DNA of 64,000 nucleotides, taken from the IMG/VR virus record IMGVR_UViG_3300007512_000010, positions 1 to 64,000 of that record. One strand, written 5' to 3'. Position 1 is the stretch's first letter, and the number at the start of each line of letters is the position of its first letter. The stretch comes from a virus. Below the pieces are notes generated by a model. That model had not been told where the DNA came from. It made no database searches and saw only the letters and a program-made list of their open reading frames with translations. A program made the translations under genes and the position numbers. Positions 7,695 through 16,700 of this stretch are shown here, in pieces.

Positions 7695-7805
7695 ATGTCT
7701 GAATTTATGTGGGGCGCAGCTACAGGAGCGGTACTTTCTCCCTTTGCTTGGGAAGGTATCAAGTGGTGTTGGCGCAAGTACACGGCTTTACTCGCTAAGA
7801 AGTAA
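7695..7805 (+). CDS. Tiny membrane-associated peptide (36 aa)
   Basis: It reads MSEFMWGAATGAVLSPFAW and then EGIKWCWRKYTALLAKK. A near-ideal ribosome site, AGGAGG at 7684-7689, lies five bases upstream. Residues 5-20 are hydrophobic and Gly/Ala-rich, followed by an amphipathic, Trp- and Lys-rich end. That pattern suits a membrane-binding peptide such as a small holin-like or host-membrane factor. No family is recognised. It is the first gene after the candidate promoter at 7630-7658, so it may be strongly expressed. Confidence 0.6.
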   Translation: MSEFMWGAATGAVLSPFAWEGIKWCWRKYTALLAKK

Positions 7806-7832
7806 AGACCCTTTTTATTAGGAGATAATACT

Positions 7833-8021
7833 ATGGCTATCAAAGATGCAGTTTCGGCACTAGCGGAAGAGCTAGACAACGCTTTAAGCGATTGTGAAAA
7901 ATTCGAGCGAGGCAACGATGCGGCTGGCCGTCGTGTCCGTTCTACCTTGATGAGCATTTCAAAGGCTTGTAAAGAGTTACGCACGGTTATTCAAGAAGAA
8001 CGAAACGCCCGCAAGGGTTGA
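7833..8021 (+). CDS. Histone H1-like protein (Hc1 family)
   Basis: This 62-residue protein is preceded by AGGAGA. Its pattern is that of the N-terminal domain of bacterial histone H1-like Hc1: residues 1-25 (AIKDAVSALAEELDNAL), an FERGNDAAGRRVRSTL core (about 24-39), then ISKACKELR (42-50) and a basic end. Hc1 proteins condense DNA in chlamydiae and occur in other bacteria. This copy lacks the long Lys/Ala-rich C-terminal tail, so it is only the folded helical part. It may bind phage or host DNA, or act as an assembly protein with a borrowed fold. It lies between the 36-residue peptide and the giant surface protein, downstream of the same candidate promoter. Confidence 0.7.
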   Translation: MAIKDAVSALAEELDNALSDCEKFERGNDAAGRRVRSTLMSISKACKELRTVIQEERNARKG

Positions 8022-8040
8022 TTTATTGTAGGGTGTCGAA

Positions 8041-11000
8041 ATGGCTAATGTTCAGTTTTCGTGGCAGAACGTCTCCGAAGGCGTTGCTGATATTTACTAT
8101 GTCAGCGACACCGAGATGGGGTCGTTCTTATTAAAAGTACAGAACGTCACCCTTACGTCTGCTGCCGGTGGAGCAGTCTACGATAATATCGAAGACTCTG
8201 GTGTCGATGTACAAAGCACCCTTATCAGGGTTATGGACAACTCTGCACAGGGGCAGACCATTCCGAAAACGGATGGGGCCAGTCAACACTTTATACGACT
8301 CAATTTTACGCCTGATAGCGGTGCTACAGACATTTGCTTTATGGGTGATTCGTCGTCTGCGGCTACCCCTGGAGGTGAGTCCAGCTTCACTATCTCCTAC
8401 GGCCAAAGTGGAGGGGAGTTTTGTGCGTCTTGGGAGGGTGCGAACGCTAACCCTGACCCCACTGCAATCATCACTGCGCCTACGGCGGGTGCTAGCATTT
8501 CGTCTGGAAGCCCCTTAGGCTTCGATGGTTCAAGCTCCCATGACATGAATGGGGCCACAACGAATCTGAGCTATGCTTGGACTTTCGGTGATGGTGGGAC
8601 GTCAGCCGCTGCTACTGGAAACCACACCTATACATCTGCTGGTGACTACACCATATCCCTGACTGTTACTGACCTTGAGTTAAGCACAACAAACACTGCC
8701 CAAGTAAACATAACTGTTGCCGCTCTAGATTACAGCATCGCCGGTAGTGTTACTCCCAACGACAGTAAGGCTACCTTTTCGATCACTATTGGGGCTGATG
8801 TAGACCATGCCCATATTAACGTTTACAACAGCGATGGTGAGCATTTAGGCAATTACCATGTCGGGCAGACAGGGGAGTGGTCGGCAAACCTCTCCTATGA
8901 GGTTGAGGTAGGTTACGGAACCTTTACCGCGCAGCTTATCCCCACCAACGGTGAGCATCAGGTACTGGGCGACGACATTGAGAATCTTAGCTGGGACCAG
9001 GGCTCAGCCCCTGACGACGTAGCCCCGGTAATCACCCTTACCCACGGTGGTGAAATTTGGTACCAGAAGATTGGGACCGCTTTCAGTGAGCCTGGGTTTA
9101 CCGCAACGGATAACGTAGACGGCGATATTACCGGCGACGTTACGGTTACTGGTTGGGCAGATGGGTCGTCCCCGGCTGGAGATTACTCTGTAAAGTACAA
9201 CGTATCTGATGCCGCTGGTAATGCTGCTACACAGCAAATCCGTAACCTTACGGTCCACTCAGAACCCTCTGTGGATCAAGTAAACACCCAAATCCATGCT
9301 AGCCACATAAGGATTATTGAGGATTGGGATCCGGGAAGTGTCAACGCATACACCATCGTACTTAAAAATAGCGATGGCGGTGAAGTCGCTACTGAGAACA
9401 ACGCAACCGTAGAAAACGGCAACAATATCGATCTGGCTGATAAGCCGATTGGTAACTACACCGTAGACGTCATCCTCAATGTGTCTGCGGAACACCCACA
9501 GCACGACACGGCAGTCCTTCAGTGGACTACCGAGATTATGTGGGCAGGCGTTGTGGACTACACGGTCAGTGTGTCGCATGTCCAAAGCGGTGACGCGACC
9601 ACATTTACGTTTGTCAGAGCTAATGACAATGCCGACTACTCCGGTGGTGATGGTGTAAACCACGTTCACTGGATTTTGTCCGACCAAGAAGCGCAGGGCC
9701 ACGGTCACGAGGCCGGTGTCACGATGATTTACTTCGCACAGTACGCTTTAAGCGCCAGTGTAGAAGTAACCAGTGGGTACGGTGACCATAGGCTCACGTA
9801 TTACGCTGTCGATGGCTCTCACAACATGCTGGGCGATCAGCTTCAGTATGACTATGACGCTGGGGTAGAGAACCAACCCCCAGTTCTTTCACCTATTGGT
9901 GGTTTTCCCAATTACATCCTGAATTGGCATGCGTCAGACAGCTACGTAGACCCAGGGGCTACCGCTGTAGACGGCGAAGGCCATGACATTAGCAACTTCG
10001 TCGCTGTTAGTGGAGACATTCCTACGCTGGATAGGGCGGGTACATACGATGTTATTTACACCGTTTGGGACCTAGACCACAGCCCGTGGGGTACTACTTC
10101 AACTGATGAAAATTGGGCTAATCGCTTATTAAGCGATACTACGACTAGAACTGTACATGTTTCACTGTCCAAGCCAACGGTTTCTGCCGCAGCGGATGCA
10201 AACGACCCACAGGGTAAGATTAACGTTTCATATGTGCATGGTGAGTCTTGGGATGATGGCGATCATGCAGACGGTAATGGTGAGCCGAGCCTAGCGGACA
10301 TCTACCGTAAGAAGAACGTAACATGGCCCTATGACGCAGCTAATGATCCAGGGTGGGACTTAGTTGCTTCTGCGAACGCAGGGTCTTCGGGTACTGAAGG
10401 GAATCCCGTTGTATGGGTGGATACGGATGTAAATCCGGGTTGGACGCTCACCTATATGGTGAAGTCCCGGAGTGACGACTATCAGACATCTGAAGAATCA
10501 GATCCGAGCACACCTGTACAGATCCCGCCTGATCAAGCCCCCGTGTTTGAGTTCACAGCGGGAACGAGCGAAACCCTCGACAAGCAGGCAAATGGTACGT
10601 GGGCTACTCCTTCTGATCCGCCGTGGTCGGCTACTGACCCGGAGGGGTACACCAACTTTACGCTACACACCTCGTACTCAGGACCAGACACAGGGAACCC
10701 TAATTACCCATCAGAGACTGGGCCTGTATTTGGCACACACTCGTTCACGTACTGGGTAACGGAGGACACCAACGGGACCGCTTCTAATCAAGAGGTGTAC
10801 ACACTGTCCCTTATCGATCTTCAACTAGAGGTGGCCACTGGCCCCACAGTCGATGATTCGAGCCTCCCAGCATCAGTAGATTTCACTATCAACGTCGGTC
10901 AAAGCATTGATGGCTGGTTGATGACAATTTACGCCGAAGATGGCGTAACAGAAGTAGATTCGATTGGCGGGACCAATTGGCTGCAGGGGATCGCCCTGGC

Positions 11001-14000
11001 CTTCGATATTACCTCGCCAGGAGAGTACAGTTACATACTCACTGGTACCGGGAATAACTCAAGCGTAGCTGGTGGTACAGGCACGTTCACCGTTAACGCT
11101 GCCGCACTTGAGTTTCACAGCGTTGCGGTTACATCCGACGCCCTTCCTTGGTCGATGGCTAATGTTCGCTGGGGACTGCATGATGGGACCAGTTTGCCCT
11201 CTGACATGCGGGTACAGATTGAGCGAAAGACTGGGTTAGACGGTAATTGGACGGCGATTACCAGTAACCAGATGCCCGATGCAGGGGGTTTAAATGGTAG
11301 TACTGGAACTGGCTACTATGACGAGGGATTAACTCCAGCAACTACGTACTATTATCGATTAATATTCGTAGACACCGAAGGGACACAGAGCAGTTACTCT
11401 GTAGAGGTTGAATACGCCACTATTGCAATCCCCAACCTTGCAACAGCAGACGTAAATACCCGTGGAAAGGTACACCCAGAGTTAACTATTACTGGGGCTG
11501 AAGTTCACGATTGGTACTGGACAACAGAGGCTGTTGCTTCACCAGAACTACGGACCAAGGCCGATTGGGACGCAGACGCTAATGCTCACCATGTTTCACA
11601 GGGTACATGGGGAGTCGTTATGGACCACCTAGGCGCGGGCGCAGGCTCGTCTACAGGTGATCATGCCCCTGGCGCGTATACAGTAATTATTGCTGGCTTT
11701 TGGCATGATGGAACGCCACTAACCCCGAACATGGACCCAGGGAACAATACGGTTTTAGTTGTTCCGTACAATGTGTTTAGGGGCGGAGCCGCTGTTACCT
11801 CTGAGTTTACTTCAAATTTTGAGGTTGAGATTACAGTTACAGAGCCTAACGACTCCTTTGATTGGAGCGGGGTACGCTGGTCTACCCAATCTCCTGTTGG
11901 GGCCGGTCTATCTGATTGGCCAGGAACGTCATACTCATCATGGGGATCGGCATCTTCCGATGGGGCTATCGTAGCCCCAGACCCAGGTGGAACGGGCTCG
12001 GTTACTTATTATGTTGTTCCTGTAAGTGACGAGAACGATGAACGGATCGACGCTGTCTACACCACAACTATCTATAGGTGGTCTGGTCTTAATGGGGTTA
12101 ACGTTACCGTGTCTGGTAATAACCTTAGCGATAACAATGTAACGGCCACCGTTTCTCCAAGCCCAGGGTACGGGCCGCAATGGAGGTACTCCACCGAGTC
12201 GGCTCCTCCAGCAAACAGTTCTCTCAGTAATTGGGGGACACCGGTTACTGACGGAAACACAGTTACGTTTACCAGAAGAAGTCCTGGCGGGGCTACGTTA
12301 TGGGCGCACGCATGTTTCCCAGACGGAACTCCAATTGGCTCGACTATGTCGACCTCTTTTACAGTTTCACTTGCGCCCTACACAGGTTTGACGGACTTAA
12401 CATTTGCTATTGGTGGTGATGACGGAGGCGTAACCCTACAGGCACACGGGTACTTCCCCCAATGGCGGTACTACATTGGGGTACTCCCGATATGGACTGA
12501 GTATGGCCAGCCTATGGCTGGTGATATGGGCGGAACTCCCGTAGACGAAGATCCGGCAATTACTCCTGATGGGCCACCTAGTGAGGTTGGTATTACTGTT
12601 GAGGTAAACAAGCGGGTTGTCATTATTGGTATTGCTACGGATGGCACGCAGCAACAACACATTGTAGGAAAGCCCCTGATTCGGGTCTTGCACATCGCAA
12701 ACAGGACTGCTGCTGAAGAGTGGAAGGTTCGAAATAACAATAGGGCTGATTTCGATGGAAACGATATCCCTGTAGCTGTCCTTAACTCTAAAGAGGTCGA
12801 TGAAAACGGACAACCCACCAAAACTGTCGTCAGCACTACGCTAGACAGGCTGTCTGACGCACTCCCGTGGTGGAGCAGTAAGGGGCTTACGTCAAACGAT
12901 ATGGGCAATTTCTTTGTCCCCGGTGCCAGCACCGAGACCCTCAGAACGGTTGAGAATCTAACTTGGTTGATGCCAAGGGTGTCTGGCCTTGCAGTGAGGC
13001 TCGACGATGACGGGAACGAGATGGGTGTCCGAAACAGGACATTTATTGATTGGGCTAATGATGACGGCGTTACTGCACACATGGGAGTAGACATCAGTGC
13101 TGAGTTGGCTAGTAATTTTGCTGGCGTGGATGACGCACTAGCTACCGTGATCAACGCAGATTTTGGTACGACAATCACCACTATGAAGGACGTCGTAACC
13201 GCTACGGCTGCGATTGACTTGACTGGTAGCTCTACTGGTACAGAAAAATGGCCTGACCGCTTCGTAAAGGAGCGCGTCAAACAACTCAGATACGTCGGGG
13301 CTCTCAATAAGGATACTTACGATGGTCTTCTCTATGGAGCACGCGTGCTCAAACCCAGTACTGATGGGATTAATGCGGACGGGACTGTAGGCGCTGACTT
13401 TACAATCCCTTGGAAGCGTGCCGATATCAGCGAGTGGTACCCAGAGGCTTCCGCCACCATAACGGCGGGTAACCATACTCTTGGTAACGCTAGGGATTTG
13501 GGTGGAAGGATTACCGGCAAGGACGCCTACGAAAAAGGGTATATCTACCCGAAGTTACGTCACGACGGGTATGTAGACCAAGACAACTTCCACAAAAGAG
13601 CCCCGAAGTTTCCCGTAACGAACTTTGTGCGCCCCGACACAGGAATGAACAGAACCCCACCACGGACACCCCAGCAGGGTAATCGTGTGCTGGATATGCT
13701 TAATGATAGAGCCTCTGGCAAGTTCGGGTTTGATACACCAAAGACACCGTCTGAGTTTCTTTCTGACAACGTTCCGGCTGATGCTACCGCTCTTGCTTTC
13801 TTAACTGGCCCAACGCTTATTGTGGACTACACGGGCAGTGGTGACATTATTGAGAAAGTCTCCGACCCAAAAATGACTTTGTTCATTCGCTGGTCGACCA
13901 AGACAGACGATATGGTTCCTTTAGAGATCCTGGCCCGTTACTTGGAATACGGGAACGCTGTTACGGAAGAAACCCTGCAGGCCATCTATGATCTAGAGGT

Positions 14001-14103
14001 TACAGAGGACGTCACCGTACAGGGTACCGGTAGGAATCGTACCGAGTGGAAAAACACTATTACTGATTTTGCCGCGATTATCGGCGTAAATCTAACTACC
14101 TAG
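8041..14103 (+). CDS. Giant PKD/Ig-like/fibronectin-like surface protein (2020 aa)
   Basis: It has an ATG start with a weak site (TAGGG). It is a chain of beta-sandwich modules. Residues 140-225 are a PKD domain (LSYAWTFGDGGTSAAATG). About 325-410 and 620-700 are DUF5011/HYR-like Ig modules with the usual GYS-type ending (ATDNVDGDITGDVTVTGW; AGDYSVKYNVSDAAGN). About 770-860 and 1030-1140 are fibronectin III-like (PATTYYYRLIFVDTEG). The final 450 residues differ: they are less repetitive and contain a region rich in charged helical residues, perhaps the anchor or a trimerising end. There is no signal peptide, which fits a virion protein rather than a secreted bacterial adhesin. The likely role is virion decoration, or a fibre binding host sugars or surface proteins. 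Exact module borders need profile searches. Confidence 0.8.
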   Translation: MANVQFSWQNVSEGVADIYYVSDTEMGSFLLKVQNVTLTSAAGGAVYDNIEDSGVDVQSTLIRVMDNSAQGQTIPKTDGASQHFIRLNFTPDSGATDICFMGDSSSAATPGGESSFTISYGQSGGEFCASWEGANANPDPTAIITAPTAGASISSGSPLGFDGSSSHDMNGATTNLSYAWTFGDGGTSAAATGNHTYTSAGDYTISLTVTDLELSTTNTAQVNITVAALDYSIAGSVTPNDSKATFSITIGADVDHAHINVYNSDGEHLGNYHVGQTGEWSANLSYEVEVGYGTFTAQLIPTNGEHQVLGDDIENLSWDQGSAPDDVAPVITLTHGGEIWYQKIGTAFSEPGFTATDNVDGDITGDVTVTGWADGSSPAGDYSVKYNVSDAAGNAATQQIRNLTVHSEPSVDQVNTQIHASHIRIIEDWDPGSVNAYTIVLKNSDGGEVATENNATVENGNNIDLADKPIGNYTVDVILNVSAEHPQHDTAVLQWTTEIMWAGVVDYTVSVSHVQSGDATTFTFVRANDNADYSGGDGVNHVHWILSDQEAQGHGHEAGVTMIYFAQYALSASVEVTSGYGDHRLTYYAVDGSHNMLGDQLQYDYDAGVENQPPVLSPIGGFPNYILNWHASDSYVDPGATAVDGEGHDISNFVAVSGDIPTLDRAGTYDVIYTVWDLDHSPWGTTSTDENWANRLLSDTTTRTVHVSLSKPTVSAAADANDPQGKINVSYVHGESWDDGDHADGNGEPSLADIYRKKNVTWPYDAANDPGWDLVASANAGSSGTEGNPVVWVDTDVNPGWTLTYMVKSRSDDYQTSEESDPSTPVQIPPDQAPVFEFTAGTSETLDKQANGTWATPSDPPWSATDPEGYTNFTLHTSYSGPDTGNPNYPSETGPVFGTHSFTYWVTEDTNGTASNQEVYTLSLIDLQLEVATGPTVDDSSLPASVDFTINVGQSIDGWLMTIYAEDGVTEVDSIGGTNWLQGIALAFDITSPGEYSYILTGTGNNSSVAGGTGTFTVNAAALEFHSVAVTSDALPWSMANVRWGLHDGTSLPSDMRVQIERKTGLDGNWTAITSNQMPDAGGLNGSTGTGYYDEGLTPATTYYYRLIFVDTEGTQSSYSVEVEYATIAIPNLATADVNTRGKVHPELTITGAEVHDWYWTTEAVASPELRTKADWDADANAHHVSQGTWGVVMDHLGAGAGSSTGDHAPGAYTVIIAGFWHDGTPLTPNMDPGNNTVLVVPYNVFRGGAAVTSEFTSNFEVEITVTEPNDSFDWSGVRWSTQSPVGAGLSDWPGTSYSSWGSASSDGAIVAPDPGGTGSVTYYVVPVSDENDERIDAVYTTTIYRWSGLNGVNVTVSGNNLSDNNVTATVSPSPGYGPQWRYSTESAPPANSSLSNWGTPVTDGNTVTFTRRSPGGATLWAHACFPDGTPIGSTMSTSFTVSLAPYTGLTDLTFAIGGDDGGVTLQAHGYFPQWRYYIGVLPIWTEYGQPMAGDMGGTPVDEDPAITPDGPPSEVGITVEVNKRVVIIGIATDGTQQQHIVGKPLIRVLHIANRTAAEEWKVRNNNRADFDGNDIPVAVLNSKEVDENGQPTKTVVSTTLDRLSDALPWWSSKGLTSNDMGNFFVPGASTETLRTVENLTWLMPRVSGLAVRLDDDGNEMGVRNRTFIDWANDDGVTAHMGVDISAELASNFAGVDDALATVINADFGTTITTMKDVVTATAAIDLTGSSTGTEKWPDRFVKERVKQLRYVGALNKDTYDGLLYGARVLKPSTDGINADGTVGADFTIPWKRADISEWYPEASATITAGNHTLGNARDLGGRITGKDAYEKGYIYPKLRHDGYVDQDNFHKRAPKFPVTNFVRPDTGMNRTPPRTPQQGNRVLDMLNDRASGKFGFDTPKTPSEFLSDNVPADATALAFLTGPTLIVDYTGSGDIIEKVSDPKMTLFIRWSTKTDDMVPLEILARYLEYGNAVTEETLQAIYDLEVTEDVTVQGTGRNRTEWKNTITDFAAIIGVNLTT

Positions 14104-14136
14104 TTATTACAACGTAATTTATGAGGAATATTTTAA

Positions 14137-14247
14137 ATGATGCACTTTATTCATACACGGATGGGACGCGATGACGTCTTCTTCCTAAAGATCCTTATGG
14201 GGTCTTTTATCGCTCACGCCGTTCTCTATTTTGGGTTTGCCGTATGA
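14137..14247 (+). CDS. Tiny membrane peptide (36 aa)
   Basis: It starts at ATG 14137 (a second ATG follows directly), with GAGGA at 14123-14127, and overlaps the next gene by four bases (ATGA). It reads MMHFIHTRMGRDDVFFLKIL and then MGSFIAHAVLYFGFAV. Residues 14-36 form one hydrophobic helix ending at the C-terminus. It is probably an inner-membrane peptide. Coupling to the secreted Cys-rich protein downstream is the main evidence that it is real. Confidence 0.55.
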   Translation: MMHFIHTRMGRDDVFFLKILMGSFIAHAVLYFGFAV

Positions 14248-14600
14248 TCAAACTGGCGTTCATAGTCGCTGTACTAGCCTTTATCCCTGATGGATGTGCT
14301 TCTTATGAAGAGTCTCTTCATGCAGATGCACAGTGTCTTTCGTGGGATTGTGAGTATGGGTGCGGCTGTGAACTCTTTGTGGATCGGTCTGTACCCGAGT
14401 ACGACGGACAGTCATGGCACGAGCGTTATGTGGAAGACCACTGTAATGCGTGCCCAGAGTGCTGCACTAATATGGCTGACGAGGCTGTGTTCTGTACCTC
14501 TGATGTTTGCCCCGGAGTTGCCTGCCCTTGTGTAGAGGGCCTTGACGGGGAGTGGACAATTAACGCCACACTCAGTTTTGACGATTCGGAGGAACCATGA
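14244..14600 (+). CDS. Cys-rich exported protein, possible lipoprotein (118 aa)
   Basis: Residues 1-17 (MIKLAFIVAVLAFIPDG) form a signal peptide ending at Cys18. The box before the Cys (PDGC) is not a standard lipobox, so lipid attachment is uncertain. The remaining chain is acidic and has 12 more cysteines in three clusters (CLSWDCEYGCGC, HCNACPECC, CTSDVCPGVACPC). This suggests a disulfide-knotted domain outside the cytoplasm. Such a protein encoded inside a virion cluster could be a lysis-associated outer-membrane factor, a superinfection-exclusion protein or a secreted inhibitor. No family is recognised. Confidence 0.68.
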   Translation: MIKLAFIVAVLAFIPDGCASYEESLHADAQCLSWDCEYGCGCELFVDRSVPEYDGQSWHERYVEDHCNACPECCTNMADEAVFCTSDVCPGVACPCVEGLDGEWTINATLSFDDSEEP

Positions 14601-14782
14601 AACCTGATTTGCTTAGCCCCTCAACACTCATCGCTATGCGCGAAGAGTTTGAAAATATTTGGACTAAGGAGGCAGCGGAAGTCTCCAAGAAGGTGGCTTT
14701 TGCAAAAAAAGCATCCCTTATTAGTGCTAATATATCCACTGAATCCACTAATATAAGGCAAGCCAGTGTCCCACGTCCTTAG
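14597..14782 (+). CDS. Small helical protein with K-x-A motifs (61 aa)
   Basis: It has a good ribosome site (GGAGGAA) and a four-base ATGA overlap with the gene before it. Residues 10-45 are an amphipathic helix, EEFENIWTKEAAEVSKKVAF followed by AKKASLIS. The run KEAA, KKVAF, KKAS echoes the K-x-A motifs of the larger basic proteins in this window. The last 15 residues are Ser/Asn-rich and probably disordered. The function is unknown. Confidence 0.6.
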   Translation: MKPDLLSPSTLIAMREEFENIWTKEAAEVSKKVAFAKKASLISANISTESTNIRQASVPRP

Positions 14783-14801
14783 CGACCTTCCTCCCTACAT
14801 A

Positions 14802-14822
14802 ACCCAACTCATAGGATTGGGT
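14802..14822. other. Short inverted repeat upstream of a small gene
   Basis: ACCCAA (14802-14807) and TTGGGT (14817-14822) can pair across a nine-base loop in the 56-base gap between two small genes. No T-run follows. It ends just before the GGAGGTGAG ribosome site of the gene at 14839, so it may tune translation rather than end transcription. The evidence is weak. Confidence 0.25.
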
Positions 14823-14838
14823 ACGGAGGTGAGTCGCT

Positions 14839-14961
14839 ATGAACGGTGCGATAATAGTTCTCTTATGTGTAGCAATAGCGTTGCTGTACTGGGAGATGCA
14901 TTTAGAAGAAAAGAAACAGAAGAGTAAGAGCAAGCCTAGGAGAAGAAATAGATGGCCATAG
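14839..14961 (+). CDS. Single-pass membrane peptide with basic tail (40 aa)
   Basis: It has a strong ribosome site (GGAGGTGAG at 14825-14833). The protein is MNGAIIVLLCVAIALLYWEM followed by HLEEKKQKSKSKPRRRNRWP: one N-terminal membrane helix and a very basic cytoplasmic tail. This is the layout of many small phage membrane proteins, including some holin-like and inner-spanin-like ones, but it is too short for a periplasm-spanning coil. It overlaps the baseplate-like gene at 14952 by ten bases. Confidence 0.6.
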   Translation: MNGAIIVLLCVAIALLYWEMHLEEKKQKSKSKPRRRNRWP

Positions 14962-16691
14962 TCTTAATAGAACCTGATCCATTTATCGGTCTAGGCTCCG
15001 AGGTCGTTTCCTATATCCCCGATTACAGGAATGATAGTGGAGACACGTCAGGCATAAAGGCTGACATAGCCCAAGACACTTTTGGGTTTAACGCCGAAGA
15101 GATCCAGGCTGTTTCTAGGCCCCTTAATGGTATCGCTGTAAAGCCGAATACCCATGCTTTCGTGCAGGTTATTAAGTCTGATAAAACCGTTGTAAAGGTC
15201 TTTAACCAATTAGGCCTACCCGCGTTGTACGCTCAGTCAGGTGAGGGGGTGACTAGTGATGGTATTCAGGAGCTTTTGAAAGGGGGAACAGGCACGCACA
15301 GGCTACACGCAGGTGGCAAAGGCTCGGGCCTTGGGCAGAGCGGCCGTATCGGTGACGCCATAGCGATGAACGCCCGCCTCGCTGCCCAGTCCGGTGGTGA
15401 CAGCACGAAGATTAATTCAGCGAGCGGTATGGGTATCGATGCTGAGGGAAACCCGGCAGCGTCGGCGTGGACAGACTGGATTCTTCAGGGTGTCCGAGAA
15501 GCCCGTATGGAGAAGACCCAGGTCGTAGAGACCTTTGGTGATAGCTACTTGTACGCCTTCGGTGAGAAGCCGAGGGTTCTGGCGTTTCAGGGGCTCTTGA
15601 TGAATAGCGCCGATTACAATTGGCGGGCGGTGTTCTGGGAGAACTGGGATAAGTTCTTTCGGGCGTCCAAGCTTATCCAGATGGATGCTCGAATCTACAT
15701 TGGTTGGGAAGACATCATTGTTGAGGGTTACCCGCTCTCGGCTAACTGCCAAGAGTCGGCACAGAGCCCCAATGCCATGCAGTTTTCGTTCAATTTATAC
15801 GTAACGAACTACTTTAATATGTCCATGGCCAATCGTAGAACGATGGCCTCTCGATCAAAATTGTACTCTTTGGGGATGTCCCGAAGCAGGCCACAAGGCA
15901 CGGATGTCTTCGAAGCTACGTTAACGGATAAACGCTTCTCTACCTACGAGAACATCCTTGGCGCTAACGCAACAGGGTCGTTTTGGGGGAAGCTCGACAA
16001 CGTATCCAGCGATGGCTACGTTCTGGATGCCGATGGGAATAAGACCGATGAGAAGTTGGATGAGTGGCAATTGCTTGGGATACGGTCTGCTAAGAAGGTG
16101 GCGAGCATGGCCACGAAGGTTGCCTCTGGAGCACACATCAGTACGGGAGGCTCCCAGCTACTTAGTTTTTTGAACGCTAACCTTTTGCAGCTTGGTTATG
16201 ACGCAGCCAAGACTGCTTGGAAGGTTGCTGAGGATAAATTAGACAAGGGATGGGGGCCTTTTAGCTCATCGTCCGACTTTAACGCTTGGTTTGGGTACGC
16301 CGGGAACGTAGTTAACAACATCATGGACCAAACCAGTGGCCGTTGGGATGGTACTCGAACGGACTTCGGCGGCGTAGGCAGTAGCCTTTTGGACATGTTC
16401 CGTATGGGGAGCATGGACCGGATTGTCCAAAGGATGTCTTACCAAACGGTTGGTCTACTCGGAATCCCATCCGGTCGCGCACGGGCTTCAACGCTTAGCA
16501 ACGACAATACATCTTCTTTTGAAGCGTGGCCTGGGGCGGCAACCATTATTCACGAACAGACCCCTGATTTTGGGTCTAGTACAGTAGACCTTTCTTCGCT
16601 GTCTGATGCCTTAGACACAGATGTTACTGGGGCGGATCAAGATGCGGATCCACTTGCGGACCCCTTCGGGTTAATTGGGTTATTTGCGTAG
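14952..16691 (+). CDS. Putative baseplate/tail-tube-end protein (579 aa)
   Basis: The start is ATG 14952, inside the end of the gene before it, with AGGAG at 14939-14943. Residues about 185-290 form the most recognisable block: a GDSYLYAFGEKPRVLAFQG strand, then MNSADYNWRAVFWENWDKF, then IIVEGYPLSANCQESAQSP and VTNY. That pattern (structure name, short helix, 'in-plane' beta strands) is seen in LysM-type/gp53-like and tube-initiator baseplate proteins of large myoviruses. Residues 110-165 are Gly/Ser-rich. The C-terminal 150 residues are low in recognisable signal and end in an acidic tail. The neighbour at 16701 looks like a hub. I read this as a baseplate inner-ring component with moderate confidence in role and high confidence that it is a gene. 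Confidence 0.7.
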   Translation: MAIVLIEPDPFIGLGSEVVSYIPDYRNDSGDTSGIKADIAQDTFGFNAEEIQAVSRPLNGIAVKPNTHAFVQVIKSDKTVVKVFNQLGLPALYAQSGEGVTSDGIQELLKGGTGTHRLHAGGKGSGLGQSGRIGDAIAMNARLAAQSGGDSTKINSASGMGIDAEGNPAASAWTDWILQGVREARMEKTQVVETFGDSYLYAFGEKPRVLAFQGLLMNSADYNWRAVFWENWDKFFRASKLIQMDARIYIGWEDIIVEGYPLSANCQESAQSPNAMQFSFNLYVTNYFNMSMANRRTMASRSKLYSLGMSRSRPQGTDVFEATLTDKRFSTYENILGANATGSFWGKLDNVSSDGYVLDADGNKTDEKLDEWQLLGIRSAKKVASMATKVASGAHISTGGSQLLSFLNANLLQLGYDAAKTAWKVAEDKLDKGWGPFSSSSDFNAWFGYAGNVVNNIMDQTSGRWDGTRTDFGGVGSSLLDMFRMGSMDRIVQRMSYQTVGLLGIPSGRARASTLSNDNTSSFEAWPGAATIIHEQTPDFGSSTVDLSSLSDALDTDVTGADQDADPLADPFGLIGLFA

Positions 16692-16700
16692 GGGTTTATA

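Noticed and set aside
12471-13307. 278-codon open frame on the - strand
   Set aside because: It is antisense to the giant PKD/Ig protein. The composition (Ser/Val/Thr runs) and lack of a start signal mark it as a shadow frame.
14106-14118. ATTAC-aac-GTAAT inverted repeat after the giant Ig protein
   Set aside because: A 5-bp AT-rich stem with a three-base loop is too weak to call a terminator, and no T-run follows.
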